Below, in pieces: positions 45,930 to 57,854 of a DNA stretch of 64,000 nucleotides. The notes under the pieces were generated by a model that ran no database searches, was not told the DNA's origin, and saw only the letters and a program-made list of their open reading frames with translations. The number at the start of each line of letters is the position of its first letter. Positions within the stretch are counted from its first letter, which is position 1. A program made the translations under genes and the position numbers. The stretch is from Trichopria drosophilae (lineage: Eukaryota > Arthropoda > Insecta > Hymenoptera > Diapriidae), in assembly GCA_030407085.1 (NCBI GenBank), contig CM059586.1:83325501-83389500 (forward strand). Reading direction: 5' to 3'.

Positions 45930-46021
45930 GAAATGCACGACGATATTATTTTCGGATTGGGGTCTCCGACGACCCCACATGGCGCTTTGTGTTATTTTTA
46001 TATAGGTTGGCGCTTTAAGGG
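45930..46021. mobile_element. one end of a piggyBac-like element (TTAA flank)
   Basis: GGCGCTTTAAGGG is followed by TTAA (46022-46025), the layout of a CCCTTAAAGCGCC terminus at a TTAA site. Inside it are GGGGTCTCCGACGACCCC (a stem of six pairs) and a second GGCGCTTTGTG. The opposite end was not found, so it is a truncated or decayed copy. Confidence 0.4.
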
Positions 46022-46056
46022 TTAATGTCGTGATTTTCAGGTGCATCCAAATAATC

Positions 46057-46233
46057 TACTGCGCAAAATAGGTATTATTACCTCACGAGTTGAGTTTACG
46101 AGACGAGTTTTAGTTTTAAGGTTTGAGATTTGTATTGTGTGAAGTTTATGCAATTATTTGCAATAATTTGCATGCCCAAAATACTTTTCCATCCTCGATT
46201 TAAAAGTGCGGGGAGTTTCTATTTTGCGCAGTG
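46057..46233. mobile_element. ~175-bp MITE (CTGCGCAAAATAG ends)
   Basis: ACTGCGCAAAATAG at the left and CTATTTTGCGCAGT at the right are exact complements about 150 bases apart. The interior is AT-rich without coding. No target duplication could be read with confidence. Confidence 0.65.
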
Positions 46234-46239
46234 ATTTTA

Positions 46240-46795
46240 ATGCCCAAAATGATATTTTGTAAACCGGGTTAGGAAAACACTGTGTGAGCGAAGCTCAATT
46301 CCACGCACTAGGGCGAAACCTTCGATCTCGAATTATCCAGCCCCACGCCCGTCCTGTTAAAAAATACCGTAGGTAACGTGGGCGAAATATCGATCTCCGA
46401 CGAAAATTCAGATAGAGAATACAAAATAGCCATTATAACTGCAGATTTTTAAAATTCTACATGCTATCTTAAATACAATTGGATTTTTCTATAATGGCTT
46501 CACATGTCCAATAGTACCAAAAACCTACCAGTAACGAGTTTCGAGTGAAAAAATGACTTGATTTGACAATTGTTTTTCACATATGACGAAAAAGGGTTCC
46601 TGAAAATGGCTTATTGAAATCGACGAAGGCACTGTGAGATTGTTACTTAATTATATACACCTTGACAAAAACACTGATCAAAATGACAACTATTATATTA
46701 TAAAAGAACCAAAAATGGCCCCCAGTAAAATATTCTTCATAAAACATTTAATTCATTATAAATCCCGGAAATAAACCTGGTTTATGCATTCGCAG
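46240..46795. other. mixed non-coding stretch
   Basis: A CG-richer patch at 46268-46400 is followed by AT-rich sequence. No gene or repeat terminus is supported. Confidence 0.35.
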
Positions 46796-46799
46796 GCTC

Positions 46800-47420
46800 G
46801 ATATATCCTTGTCAGCAGAGTAACATGAGCTGCCGATGAATGGGCCGCAAAAAAATTGAACCTGGACGTTTTCTCTCCGCGCATTGGTGAAAAAATTAAG
46901 AACCGTGACTCAACCCTGAAAAAGGCCCGGCTAGAAATTAATTTTCGGTGTTAGGTCTCCGAAAGAAGTCCAGAAGTAAACGTGGGATATCGCTCTTATC
47001 TTTAAAAAGAAGGTAGCTCCGACTGACACGTATCTACATCGGCCAATTCGGGCGTGTAGCCTGGTTAGCTCGAATCGTCTCGTCGACTGGTCCAGGATGA
47101 CACGGTCACAGAAGATGACAGGTACACGGTCTTGTATATATAGTCGAGACCGATATCGCGAGCTCATCTAACACAAACCCTGGACCGTCACGAACCAACG
47201 TCTCCCAGCCTCTACGCGTTCCTTGTCTGCCTGCCAATATGCCTACCTGTCAACACACGCTGCATTCAATTAACTCGAAGACCAGCCTGTGTAATGACAC
47301 GGAAACCCGAACGAACCCCACGGATCGATTTTGCGTCTCATCTTTGAACTTTCACCTTTGATTCGTATCTTCAGGATACTTATAACCGTTATTGTTAGCA
47401 TTCACGTACCCAGAACACTG
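46800..47420. promoter_or_regulatory. GC-richer single-copy island with a TATA-like box
   Basis: About 620 bases with many CpGs and no relatives in the window. TATATATAG at about 47136 (+) lies ~27 bases upstream of CTCATCTAAC, a weak initiator-like word, so a plus-strand start is possible but unproven. A 78-codon minus frame (46931-47167) has no domain. Candidate promoter or enhancer. Confidence 0.25.
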
Positions 47421-47424
47421 GCAT

Positions 47425-47900
47425 CAAATTCTCGTACAAATAGGCCTTGAATTAATATTATTTCCGAGTTTTCATAAATTGTATTTCATGCTGATAGAAG
47501 GAGGAAATGTGTATTCGCTGTGACAAGTTCCATATTGTCGAATGCATTTGCTAACGTTATGGAAGGTTGTCTACATACCTTCTCAATTGAAAAAAAAGTG
47601 AAACTGAGAACATGAATTAATGTTTAATTAAAAGTGTGCTACTGGTTGAGTTTGCTACTAAAAATGGATGACTATTTACTATTCCTATTCTCTGATGACG
47701 ATTGTGGCGAATAAACGTTTCATCGATTCAATGAATCTTTTCTCATTCCAATCAATTAATATGCTATTCCTACATGAAAAACAAAACTTTGGTTCCGATT
47801 GGCGAAACCGATCACGGGGAGGATGAAAATAATGTACACGAGTAGGGACTTTTAGTTTAAATTTATTTAATTTTATAAAAATAACTAATAGATTCAAGGG
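47425..47900. other. AT-rich stretch, nothing recognised
   Basis: No gene or repeat supported. Confidence 0.4.
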
Positions 47901-47902
47901 AA

Positions 47903-48020
47903 CCCCTAGTAGAAAATTGACCGTTACATTTATGGCGCTAGCCCGAGCCCGTCCTCTAAGAAGGGTGTAGGCTGGGCTCTAGCTCGCGCCCCACATGTAA
48001 CGCTAAAATTTCTACTGGGG
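47903..48020. mobile_element. 118-bp palindromic MITE (CCCC ends)
   Basis: CCCCTAGTAGAAAATTGACC and the complement of the right end (CCCCAGTAGAAATTTTAGCG) are alike. The similarity continues through CGTTACAT and GGCGC to a GC-rich centre. It is short, without coding. A 97-codon minus frame covering it (47930-48223) is not supported. Confidence 0.7.
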
Positions 48021-48024
48021 ACAT

Positions 48025-48815
48025 GATTAATACAAATACACTTTCTGTCATTTTGAAAATTATCAATCGATTGGTAAATTTCGCATGAACCGCCGCACTC
48101 ACAAAATTTATAACCCAGTGTTTTCCTAAAAACTACAGTAATCATACTTCGCTTGCCAAAAATAAATTCTCCTTTGCTACGAAATAAGCCGAAATATAGC
48201 CGAAAACACTTATTTTCACACATTTAACCATGTATTTCTCCAAAGTGTGACGTGATAGCAAAATTCTGTTAGCGCCATCGTTTTCAGCACGAAAAAATAC
48301 TTCACAAGTGATACTTAGCTTATCAAAGGCAAAATGAGTGTTATGTACAGTAAATAATAAACTACTACGCCTCTGTCATATTGGTTACACCAAAACACAT
48401 TTGTTTTCTGTTTTGAATTACGAAATATGACACTTACTTCTAAGCTATGTTGAGTAAACTAATTGCTGACTTTATGAAAACAATAAGCTTCATTGATTAC
48501 TAGTAAATATTTATTTTAATATTTAAATAAAAAACTATACAAATAAACGTTATTTGGATGAAACAATTTATTTTTTACAATTTTATTACCTTCAAATCTT
48601 CAATCATTTCATGTATTCTTAAACATCATGAAATTATCTCAAATTTACTCATAATATTGAAAATCGTATTGGCCGTTGCTCAGTTTAATACAATTTGGAT
48701 TGTAACCTGCATTATTTATCCCTGAACATATTTTTAATTGGAAAGAGTAAATGCAAATTTAATATTAAATTGATTCTATATCTCAGAATAAGTAAATACT
48801 TCAAGAATGAGACAA
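48025..48815. other. AT-rich stretch, nothing recognised
   Basis: No gene or transposon end supported. Confidence 0.4.
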
Positions 48816-48819
48816 GCAG

Positions 48820-49190
48820 CACTTACAGACGAGAGGAAAGCAGTTCCATGCTCAAAAGTCGAACTTATCTAGCATGTCAACATCCTACGATCGGACTACT
48901 GACAACGCTATCGAAACCTTCAAGAGACTTCCCACATGGGAACGAGGCAGGTCCCGGGTCTCGATGTCACAAGGATCACCGCTCGCCTGGTTGGATCCAC
49001 TGAGAACTCAAGAATCTAACTGCAACATCCTGTCTCGGATAAACCTCTACTAATGAACGAAGAAAATTGATTAACCTAAAAGTGCTTGCGAAGAGATTAG
49101 GACAAATAAATTCGTCCTTCGGAAGGTCAGAAATCTCGTCGGCATAGAAAAGTAAAAAATTATCATTCCTGTGACTTCCGAGAATCATTT
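48820..49190. other. moderately GC-rich single-copy segment
   Basis: Balanced composition. The 70-codon minus frame at 48976-49188 (alternative start ATT/ATG-like; words NFLLFYADEISDLPKDEF and RLINFLRSLVEVYPRQDV) is unusually protein-like, but no domain or splice framing supports it. It could be a regulatory segment or a decayed exon. Confidence 0.25.
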
Positions 49191-49504
49191 TTTAAATATG
49201 TCTGCTTCCTCTCAACTATCTCAGGTGGAAGAAATTAAAAGTGGAAGTAAAAAATTATAGTATAGAAACGATCTCATAATGTGTTCAACAAGAGGTCAGA
49301 TGCGTCAAATTATGAGGTTTTTCTAAGCTTCAGGTCATGATGATCTTATAATGATATCAAGTTCAGAAAATTCTCATAAATCGGCGAATCGGACATCCTG
49401 TAGAACACATTATGCGATTATTCTGAATTATTATTTTTTATTCTACTATCCGAGATCTGAAAATGATAATCCAGTCTTTTACTATGCGAAAGTTTTGCAC
49501 CGAA

Positions 49505-49732
49505 AGATTTTAATTTACGAAAATTGCAAAAATATTTTCAATTTAGGAACAACGGGGATTTTACCGTCAGCTTTTTGTACTTTTTGATATTGAGTTTTGT
49601 AAAAGGTATCACAGAATATAGCAAATTTAACAAACCTCAATAGCAAAAAGCACAAAAGGTGGACCATAAAACCCCGGTTATTCCTAAATTAAAAACACTT
49701 TTGCAATTTTCGCAAATTTAAGTCTCTGAGTG
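49505..49732. mobile_element. ~228-bp foldback MITE, ~95-bp arms
   Basis: GCGAAAATTGCAAAA-type words, CAATTTAGGAA, ACGGGG and CTTTTTG in the left arm are mirrored by TTCCTAAATTAAAA, ACCCCGG and TTTTGCAATTTTCGC in the right arm. A related word pair (AACGAAAATTGCAAAACA) also occurs at 45248-45265. Moderately diverged. Confidence 0.65.
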
Positions 49733-50079
49733 GGCAATTTCACTACCATCGAAAAGTTTTGTGACACTGGTTAAACCAAATGTACACATTGGCTTGTTCA
49801 GATCATTTTTGCGAATCACATTTCTTTCACTTTTTAATAGGATAAGTGTTCTCTCAGTGCGACAGAATAATATATTTCAAAGTTAGGTTAGATTTTTTAA
49901 ATAGAAACCTCCCTTTTTGAGACCGCCAATCGAAAGAGCGGGAAATTTTACGTTTAAATATGAACTAAGTCTTAGGTAGTGTTTGATAGGGAGAAGGTCA
50001 AGCTCGAGGTCAAGTTAAAAGTCACCGTTCAATTCCTCGTTGAAAATTACTTTAGAAATGATCTTGACCTTTTTCAAAA

Positions 50080-50140
50080 TTATCTTACATGAGAAAATAT
50101 TTATTCGTCCCGGGACTTAATTGGCACCCTGTATGTATAC
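50080..50140. mobile_element. single transposon end (CACCCTGTA type)
   Basis: GGGACTTAATTGGCACCCTG followed by TATG reads as the right terminus of a CAGGGTGCCAATTAAGTCCC-type element, similar in form to the MITE at 9603. No left end was found, so it is a truncated copy. Confidence 0.4.
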
Positions 50141-50339
50141 AACAAAATGAAGTTATAACATTAATTAGAATTAGTTACGAATCTCTTTAATTAAAATGTA
50201 CACATCAAGTAAGGTTGTAGCTATTGCGAACCCGTCATTCGAATCGAGACATATTGTGTAATGTTCCTAAGCCATACAAAATTTTAGGGATTCGATTACG
50301 GTATTTATTTCTGATCCCCAATTTTGAATATAGAAAATG

Positions 50340-50774
50340 TTAGGTAAAATTCGTAATCAACGACATTGAATCCCCTCAATACTCAATATTCTCTCAAGCA
50401 AATAATTTTTTTACATTTTTATCCGCCATATGGGATCCGCCATTTTTAATGTTTTAAAGCTAAGACCATATTTGTAATCAGCAACCCCGAAAAACTCCAG
50501 CTAACCAATGTTGTCTTTATTGATAAAAAATTTATTTTCACTATACATTTTTACTGGAACAATACAATTTGTTACAAATTTTCGATTTAATATAAATAAT
50601 TAAACATAAAGTTTGAACGTTTTTTAAAAATTCATCTTGATTTACGTTTCCTAATATCTTATGGATTTGATGGTGCAATCGAAATTTAAGTAATTCTAAT
50701 TTAAACACTAAACAATTTTAGAAAATAAATTACAAAAAGATTTCATGCTCAGCATGTCACCAAGCTGTAAAGGG
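50340..50774. mobile_element. truncated piggyBac-like foldback copy
   Basis: The right end TGTAAAGGG is followed by TTAA (50775-50778). Inside are ATTCGTAATCAACGACATTG, TCCGCCATATGGGATCCGCC and GTAATCAGCAACCCCGAAAA, the units of the 16147-17010 element. The left terminus was not found. Confidence 0.55.
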
Positions 50775-50779
50775 TTAAG

Positions 50780-52640
50780 GAATGTTCAGTAACATGGATA
50801 ATCAAATGCTTATTAATTAACATTTTTCTAAAAATGCTCTAGTATTCCTGACTTAAGCCACCTCAAACGATACTATCGAATCTTGTTCACGTAAATTGAC
50901 AATGTTAAAACCTGAATATACATGCTTATCGAAACAAGCGAGAAGATAAAAAATAAGATAAACAATCAAGTAAATTTGCGCAATAAAGTTAATATTTCTA
51001 TACTCGTGGAAATCCCAGGGGGGCAGTTCTACGTAGGAAATGATTGTGCTGATTGATATCACTTAAACTATGCAAACCTTGCGTCATTAGAAACTATCGA
51101 TGTTTTCATTGGATTTATCATCCATTCTAAAAATGAATTAGTTACATTAGAGTCGAAGTCGAACTGCTACAATCGGTTTCCAAAATGCCCATTAATATGA
51201 AATAATAGCACATATTATGAATGAGAAAACTTGATCATGCCGATTGGTGCAATAGTTAATCCAAAGTTTTTTCAAATTGAACAAATATTTGCTTCAGTGT
51301 TCAAATTGTGCAAAGTACTCAATGAAATATATTTATGAGAGACGATAATTACAGTCCAATCAATGTGAATGTATATAGCCTAATCAAAGTATATGCATAT
51401 AGTGCTCGATCTCATAATATCTGACGGTGTTAAAAATTTTAACGGTCTGGAAGTTGCATTAAAGGCCGGATGCATATTTATTCTTCGTATGCGTTTACAC
51501 GATATGAAGAACGTATAACAGGTGCACATTATTTTTTGCCTCGTCAACTTCGTGTCTCCGCGTTTAATGTGACGTTTTTGCCTTCGTTATCGATAAACAC
51601 GATGACTTAAAGATGATGTTTAATGATAGTAAGAATCGTCAATACCTCAAATTTTAACGCGCAATATGAAATAACCCATCTGGATAACTTTAATATAAGC
51701 ACTGGGATAGTGCAATTAATAAATGTTAATTCTACACATTTGTTCAATTAAATTTTTATTAAAAACAAATAAATTGTGGCCATTGAAGTTAATAACAATA
51801 AATAAAGATAACAATATTATTAACTGATTTTGACATCGTATACGTACCTGAAAACTCCATAAGTGCCAAATGCAGAAAAATATCATCTTTGGAAAAAGTC
51901 GAGATCCTGTACAATAATTATTGTAAATGTTTTGGAAATGCGATACGTATTGTAATTCTTGACATACATTTTTCTCCGTCTATATAATCTCTATCCAAAA
52001 TGGTACCGGTGTATACTTTATTTTTAATGACATACCATTGATTTATTTAGATATTAATTGGTTCATGGGTGTACAAATATATACAATATTGATTATTTTG
52101 CCTATTACATCATATAAAAAGTGCTTAGAGTACTTGTTTCGTAACCGGTATTGCAAAATAGACTGAAAACGTTTTACCCTATGACGCACGAACAGTGGGG
52201 CACCTGTGTATTTCAGTAGTAATAAAGTTAGCGGGATAATTATGACAGGCTCGTTACCGGGCCGTCGCGCGGGATATGAAGTGTTAATAAATGGATGCGT
52301 TAGTCAGACGAAGGGGTAGCTTCCAATAACTCTGTTATTCATAAGCAACTAAACCTTAACAGCCTTGCACCAATTAAATCGCTATTGACCCTTTTCTGTA
52401 TACTTTCGCTATAGTCTCTCAAATATACTTCTATCAAAAACTCAAAGTTTTATATATTTTTCATATTATTTTAAAAAAGCATTTTTTAACAGGTTTCGTA
52501 CATTTTTATAATATTTTAAATTCAATTGCGACTGATGATTGCATGTTATTAATTTTTGTTTGGCACGATACCACAAAATTCGAAAATCTAACGATGAAAT
52601 GAAAACAAAAAAGTGATATCTTTAACTCAGAACTTTCTAA
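50780..52640. other. AT-rich stretch with a GC-richer patch at 52.18-52.34 kb
   Basis: A non-repetitive segment around 52180-52340 (CCGGGCCGTCGCGCGGGAT) and another around 51460-51610 stand out mildly in composition and may be regulatory. No gene is supported. The 69-codon minus frame at 50853-51062 has no features. Confidence 0.3.
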
Positions 52641-52724
52641 ATAGAATACCGTTACTATAACATGTTTGAATTGTCACGTTATACCTAACAAGTAACTCTA
52701 CCCAAGTGTCATTCACCGATTTTT

Positions 52725-52930
52725 CTGAAACTTGGCATGGTATTACCATGGGTGACAACACACTCGTGCTGAAATCCCTACTTCACGCACTTGTATCGAA
52801 ATTTTAATATCTAATGTAAAAAATAGAGATATTTTAAAAAAACATTACAGTTTTTTAAAATGTATTAAAGCCCTGATCAGGCCCGTAACGCTGTAATAAG
52901 GCCCGCACCAGGGCCTGAATAAATTTCTAC
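52725..52930. repeat. small hairpins and a CGCACTTGTATCGAA repeat word
   Basis: CATGGTATTACCATG (about 52736) is a hairpin. CGCACTTGTATCGAA (52786-52800) is the word of the 6.5-kb palindrome. TCAGGCCCGTAACG to CAGGGCCTGA (about 52877-52918) forms a third stem. Confidence 0.5.
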
Positions 52931-53144
52931 TCCGATACAAAGTAAAATTAGGAAAGTTTATTAAGAGAAGTTATAGAGAATCTACGCTTAAGGATTAAGC
53001 AATTATTCATTTAAATTCATTAATTATTAAAAATATTGTACTATTTTTTAGGAAGAAAATTTCACTAGTAAATGCTATTTATTAATAAATAATTAATTTT
53101 GCAGAGTTCAAATTTTTTTCTTTTTTTTACCTTTTCTCCTTCAA

Positions 53145-54320
53145 CCCCTTAATCGTTAAAAGTGATATTTTATATCATAAACGCAATATAAAAAATATTT
53201 TTCGATGAACTGATTTTAGGGTATACGAGTCTTCTAATGCATTTCAAACAAATTACTATTTCGAATTTTCAAATTTTTGCATCATTTTCGTAATCAACCA
53301 CCACGATAATCCCTGAGTAACTAATTTCAAGTGAGTTGATTTTAAATTTTTCGTCCTCCATATTGGACCCACCTTTACGATTTTGACTTCCTTTTCGTAA
53401 TCGGCGATCTCAGAAACACCCGAGTAACAAGTTTCGTGAAACTTCACATCCGAACACCAGTGACCGGCCAATATTCTCCTATTTTCGATCACTTATACGC
53501 AGTCCGTTACCGATTTTGTTAGGATTTTTTAATCATTGTTTTTTTAAGATTCCAGTAAGGATTAAAAAGTTATAATATTGAATGATATATTCAAATAATT
53601 ATTGTTGATAAAAAAATGAGTACTATGTTAAAAATTAGTAGTAATATGTTTAGAAGAAAGTCATGCCAGAATGAACAAAAACTATTACAATTTTACATTT
53701 GATATATGTATAAGGATTCTCCAAGTTGCTGATTACGAATCCAACATCAGATTTTTAAAATTTAAAGTGACAAGTCCAATATGCCAGACAAATATTTTTA
53801 AAAGAGATCATTTTTACCCATATTTAGCTTATAGGGATTTTAAGGTCTTTAATTTTGAATCTGGTGGTACACTTTTAAACTTGAAAATGGCGGATCCAAT
53901 ATGACCGATAAAATTTGAAATCTTTTACAATAACAGGCATAGCTATTGGTTTAAGCAAAGACAGATTTTCTACGTCCTTAGAAATTGCTCATACTCCCAT
54001 CAATCGTCTGAAATTTACTTGGTTTCATTTCGGAAAACACATCGAATACTCCAAAACCAAAACAAATACTGTAAAATTATTTATGTTATATTAGCTCTTC
54101 CATTCAGAATTTTAAACTGTGGATACCGGATTCGTAGTTTACAATCTCAAAATTACGTACATACAAAATATTAAATAAAATTATAATTTTTAAACAATTT
54201 TGTCATAATCGAACCCCCATTTTTTATTTTGAAATTCTGACACCGCAACAAATTCATAATCAGCAAACCAATGTATACAAAATATGAAAAAAAAAACTCG
54301 AAAAATCAATACTGATAGGG
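53145..54320. mobile_element. 1.18-kb piggyBac-like foldback element
   Basis: The right end ACTGATAGGG is followed by TTAA (54321-54324). The left end CCCCTTAATCG is preceded by TCAA, a one-base variant. Internal units with CGTAATCGGCGATCTCAGAA and ACACCCGAGTAACAAGTTTC (53390-53435) are mirrored by TTGCTGATTACGAATCCAAC (53726), and AAAATGGCGGATCCAATATG lies at 53884-53903. It is the same family as 16147-17010. Frames of 77-91 codons inside it are unsupported. Confidence 0.6.
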
Positions 54321-54656
54321 TTAAGTAAGTGTGTAAAATACCTTTTGGATTTTTCATTTTGTTTGGTGAAAAGGTGCTTGGGTGCAAATCTGATATACGC
54401 AAAAACCCCCCTACAAATTTTGCAGCGGCTGAATAATTTGTTTTATCGGTAATCCTAAAGAACAAATTGATAAAAAATTCCGAAAAAAATCGTGACGCAA
54501 GTGTTTAAGATGTATTTGGAACACTTTTTAAGTGATCTCGACACCGTTTTCATTATCTAAACAAATTCTAAATGTTTAAGATTGATTTTATTAAAGAAAA
54601 GGAAACAAAATTTGTCATTATTTATAGCAAAAGTATTTAACAATACATATAAAAAT

Positions 54657-55020
54657 GTTTTCGATTCAGGGGGAGTAAAATGACCATTATACGCCCTCGG
54701 GCGTGAATTAAATCAGTCTGAAAATGGACGATTTTTCGAAAAAAAAAGCCGATAAATACGATTTCTTATAATTTTCTAAATTAAAATACATTATGATAAT
54801 GGTGGGAGACAATAGAAGACGACATTTGTAAATACAAATAAACGCGCAGTAGCGGGGTATTACATTACTGATTGAAAAATAAACTCGCTAGTCAGTGTTG
54901 GGCGTCGCAGTGATTCGTAAACCTCTTTAATTTGTGTGATAGAATGAGTGGTCATTTTATTCCCCCTAAATCGAAAAATTTGTTTGCATCACGGGCGTAA
55001 AACGACCGTTTCACGCCCTT
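54657..55020. mobile_element. ~360-bp inverted-repeat element
   Basis: TTTTCGATTCAGGGGGAGTA with AAAATGACCA at the left is mirrored by TGGTCATTTTATTCCCCCTA and AATCGAAAA near 54950-54977. Both sides also carry GGGCGT / ACGCCC words (54690-54705 and 54992-55018). No coding. Confidence 0.6.
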
Positions 55021-55359
55021 GGTGCAAAAAGTACTATTACAGTATTAATTATCCGTTTTAACTAAAGAGAATATATCGTACCTTATAACATTTTGGTAAT
55101 TTAATATTATCTAGTTTTTAATATCTCAAAGTTTATATTTCTTCGTTTTCTATCAATAAATACATAATATTAAGTATTTCAACCCTTCTACGTAAGTATT
55201 GTGCTTATCGTTGACAACTTTATACAAATAAATTCTTAGCTCCCGCTATTGGCGTCTTTAACTCTAAGAAGAACATTTTATCTTTTCGGAATCCTTTTAC
55301 GAAATTCATTTTCAAAAATTCAAACGGTCGGATTCAATACGACGCAAGAGTCAGTTGTA

Positions 55360-55640
55360 AATTGTTTGTTTTTATTTGGATAGTTTTACTTTTGTGATTT
55401 TGAGGTCAATGACTGGATTCATAATGGGAGACGACTAAAACCCCCGATAATAAATTTCTACTTTATCAGACAAATTTTCGGATTTTAGTCAGCCGTATTG
55501 GATCCGTTCTTTTAAATTTCCAAAATTTGACAACGGATTCATAATCAATGACCTTGAAAACCTACGAGTAACCAATTTCTACTTAACCAGATAAATTTTC
55601 GGATCTTGTTCCGACATATTGCATTCATTGGATTCTCCAC
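55360..55640. repeat. units of the foldback family, no termini
   Basis: Two units about 120 bases apart share GGATTCATAAT, AAAACCYRCGA and CAGAYAAATTTTCGGAT, with GTATTGGATCCGTTC between. This is a degenerate fragment of the 16-kb family. Confidence 0.5.
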
Positions 55641-55644
55641 CTTG

Positions 55645-56845
55645 AATTTCGAAAATCTATGGAATTATTTTATGGAATTATTGGGATTAGCAAATAAAAA
55701 GAAAAATGTTTTAAAATATCTCTGATTTGTAATTTTAGTAATCTATATTAAAAAATGCGTAACTGAAGTCAAACCTGTACAGTGGTCTGTACACAATAAA
55801 TTAATCGATTCATTTTTTATTCCGGGCTATCGTAAATATCATTCGACTGATGCGATAACTACAATCAACATCGATAATTAGTGAACAGTGAATGACACTT
55901 CTTTATAAAATCTTTTGTCAATAACGCATTTCATACACAAAGACTTACGCGTGGAAACTCACGAAGCTTGAACCCGCTGATCTCGGAATGATATTTTCTT
56001 TCGTAGATGGCACTATTGTGCATATATCGAGTGACATTCCTTTCTCATCGAAAATCGGTTATCAAGCTTAAGAGAAATCAAGAGCCATTGGATTATGTGT
56101 CGCGGTGTTAAATCGTAATCTTCATTTCCGTGATAGCACGACTGCGACATCGAGGTGGTCTTGAAATAAAATAGAACGTTGACAAGGTCATTTCAAATCG
56201 CGTTGATCAATATGAATGATAACATTATTCAGGAATAAGTCGATGTTATGCTGCAAAATACAAATTTGCATAAAATATTACAATTTTAAGCAGCTATTTG
56301 TTATGGATAAGAATTACTGGTGGTACATGTTGTCAATAATAATTTCACAGTTGCAGAATACAGTAAAACAATGAATTCAAATCAAAAGCTGATCAATACA
56401 AGGTAAAGAAACAAAAGAAAGCTATATAAATATTTCGGAAAGGACATACGAGTACACACAATACCGATTGATCAGACTTTACTGTGGCGACATCTGACCA
56501 ATGTAAAGTGACGCATTTCCAACTAGGTGGCGTAAACATTTACGCGGTCGAACCCGCAAGTGGTTGTAGTTGAGTTGCGTTAACTCTTACTGACACGGTG
56601 GATATCTGGATCGATACCTTTTTCTCCTTCATTTTGTTTTTATTTTTTAAATAATTAAACTATGATTTTCTTGCACATTTTTCGATCTTTTTTTGGTAAG
56701 ATATTAAATAATGTTCATCATTACTTTGTATATTTTTTAATATATATTATAATTAGTCAATTACTATAGACATATTATACAACATGTGTACAGAACATTG
56801 TTGTTATTGTTATTGTTGTTTAATCGAGACGAAATTTGTTATCAA
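55645..56845. other. single-copy stretch, partly less AT-rich
   Basis: From about 55920 to 56600 the composition is more balanced, with no repeat relatives and no domain-bearing frame. A regulatory role is possible but unproven. Confidence 0.3.
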
Positions 56846-56854
56846 GGTGTTTTT

Positions 56855-57015
56855 TGAGTCACTGATAACGAATCTGTTCGAATCTGCTCGAATTTTCAAA
56901 ATTCAACAGAGCGTTTCCAAGTGTCGGACCAGAAAGCAAAATGTCGTTTGATGTAGACGAAATTTGATTCAGCTTTATGAATTTTCAAAATCTGAGATCA
57001 GAATCGTTATCACTC
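56855..57015. repeat. inverted pair of foldback-family units
   Basis: TGATAACGAATCTG (about 56865) and AGAATCGTTATCA (about 57000), each followed or preceded by a TTTTCAAAAT word, form a small inverted pair of the same family. Confidence 0.45.
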
Positions 57016-57539
57016 GAATAATTTGAGTTGTTTTATATGGGTGTGCATTTACTAGTCACGAGTATGATATCTCAAAGAAAGAAATTATTTCATTATCTGA
57101 TAATATATAAACTGCAGTAAGAACATGATATTTGACTCTTTCAGTGATCATTCTTATTTGCACTCTCTGAGTGGAAAACACTGCACGGACAAAAATTAAC
57201 TTAAACTAACTATTTAAATTAATTAATTGGTAAGAGCTCAGACCCTTTCTAACCAATTAACATAGCAATACGACTGTGTCACATAATTGAAATAAATGCA
57301 AAAATAGTTAACTATTTTTTTGTTAACACATTACTTCCGTCTGAGCACTGAAAAAAAATTAATTGTGGGATAATTCAGTTCTTTGACTTGAACTAATATT
57401 CAAATTTATGGTTGCTACCGATTATTTGTTTCGATATCAATATTTTCTTCTGAGACACTGAATGGTTATCGTAACATCAAATTTTCTACTTCTTAGATAG
57501 AAATCATATATTCATATCCCTCCTTCTCCTCCTTTAGCT

Positions 57540-57850
57540 TCGTAGCTTCAAATTTTTGAACATATTTATAGTTAATACAAGAATTTTAAATATCAATGTT
57601 GGGATCGTTACGTGACATATTTGCGCGCTTACAGTTTCACAGAAACAGAGATAAGAAAACACAGACTCGCGCAGACATTCAATTTTCTGCGAAATTTTCG
57701 ACGTATTGTTGACATGCAGAAAATTGCTGGTATTTTCATCTCAAAGTTACCTGTCGTTTTTTATTTTACAGTTACTGTCATAAATTTAAAGTTAATGTAA
57801 GAGCCTCGAATTAGCTTGCATTAACTATTAGTAAATAATTTCTCTCAGTG
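57540..57850. mobile_element. truncated copy 3 of the 20.7-kb element
   Basis: It matches copy 1 from ATTTTAAATAT and GCGCGCTTACA through TCAATTTTCTGCGA to the TTTCTCTCAGTG end. Relative to copy 1, roughly 100 bases are missing after GTTGACATGC, and the left terminus is absent. Confidence 0.7.
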
Positions 57851-57854
57851 CATT

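Noticed and set aside
47930..48223. 97-codon minus-strand frame with several cysteines
   Set aside because: About a third of it lies inside the 118-bp MITE, and the rest shows no recognised domain. Chance is the simpler explanation.
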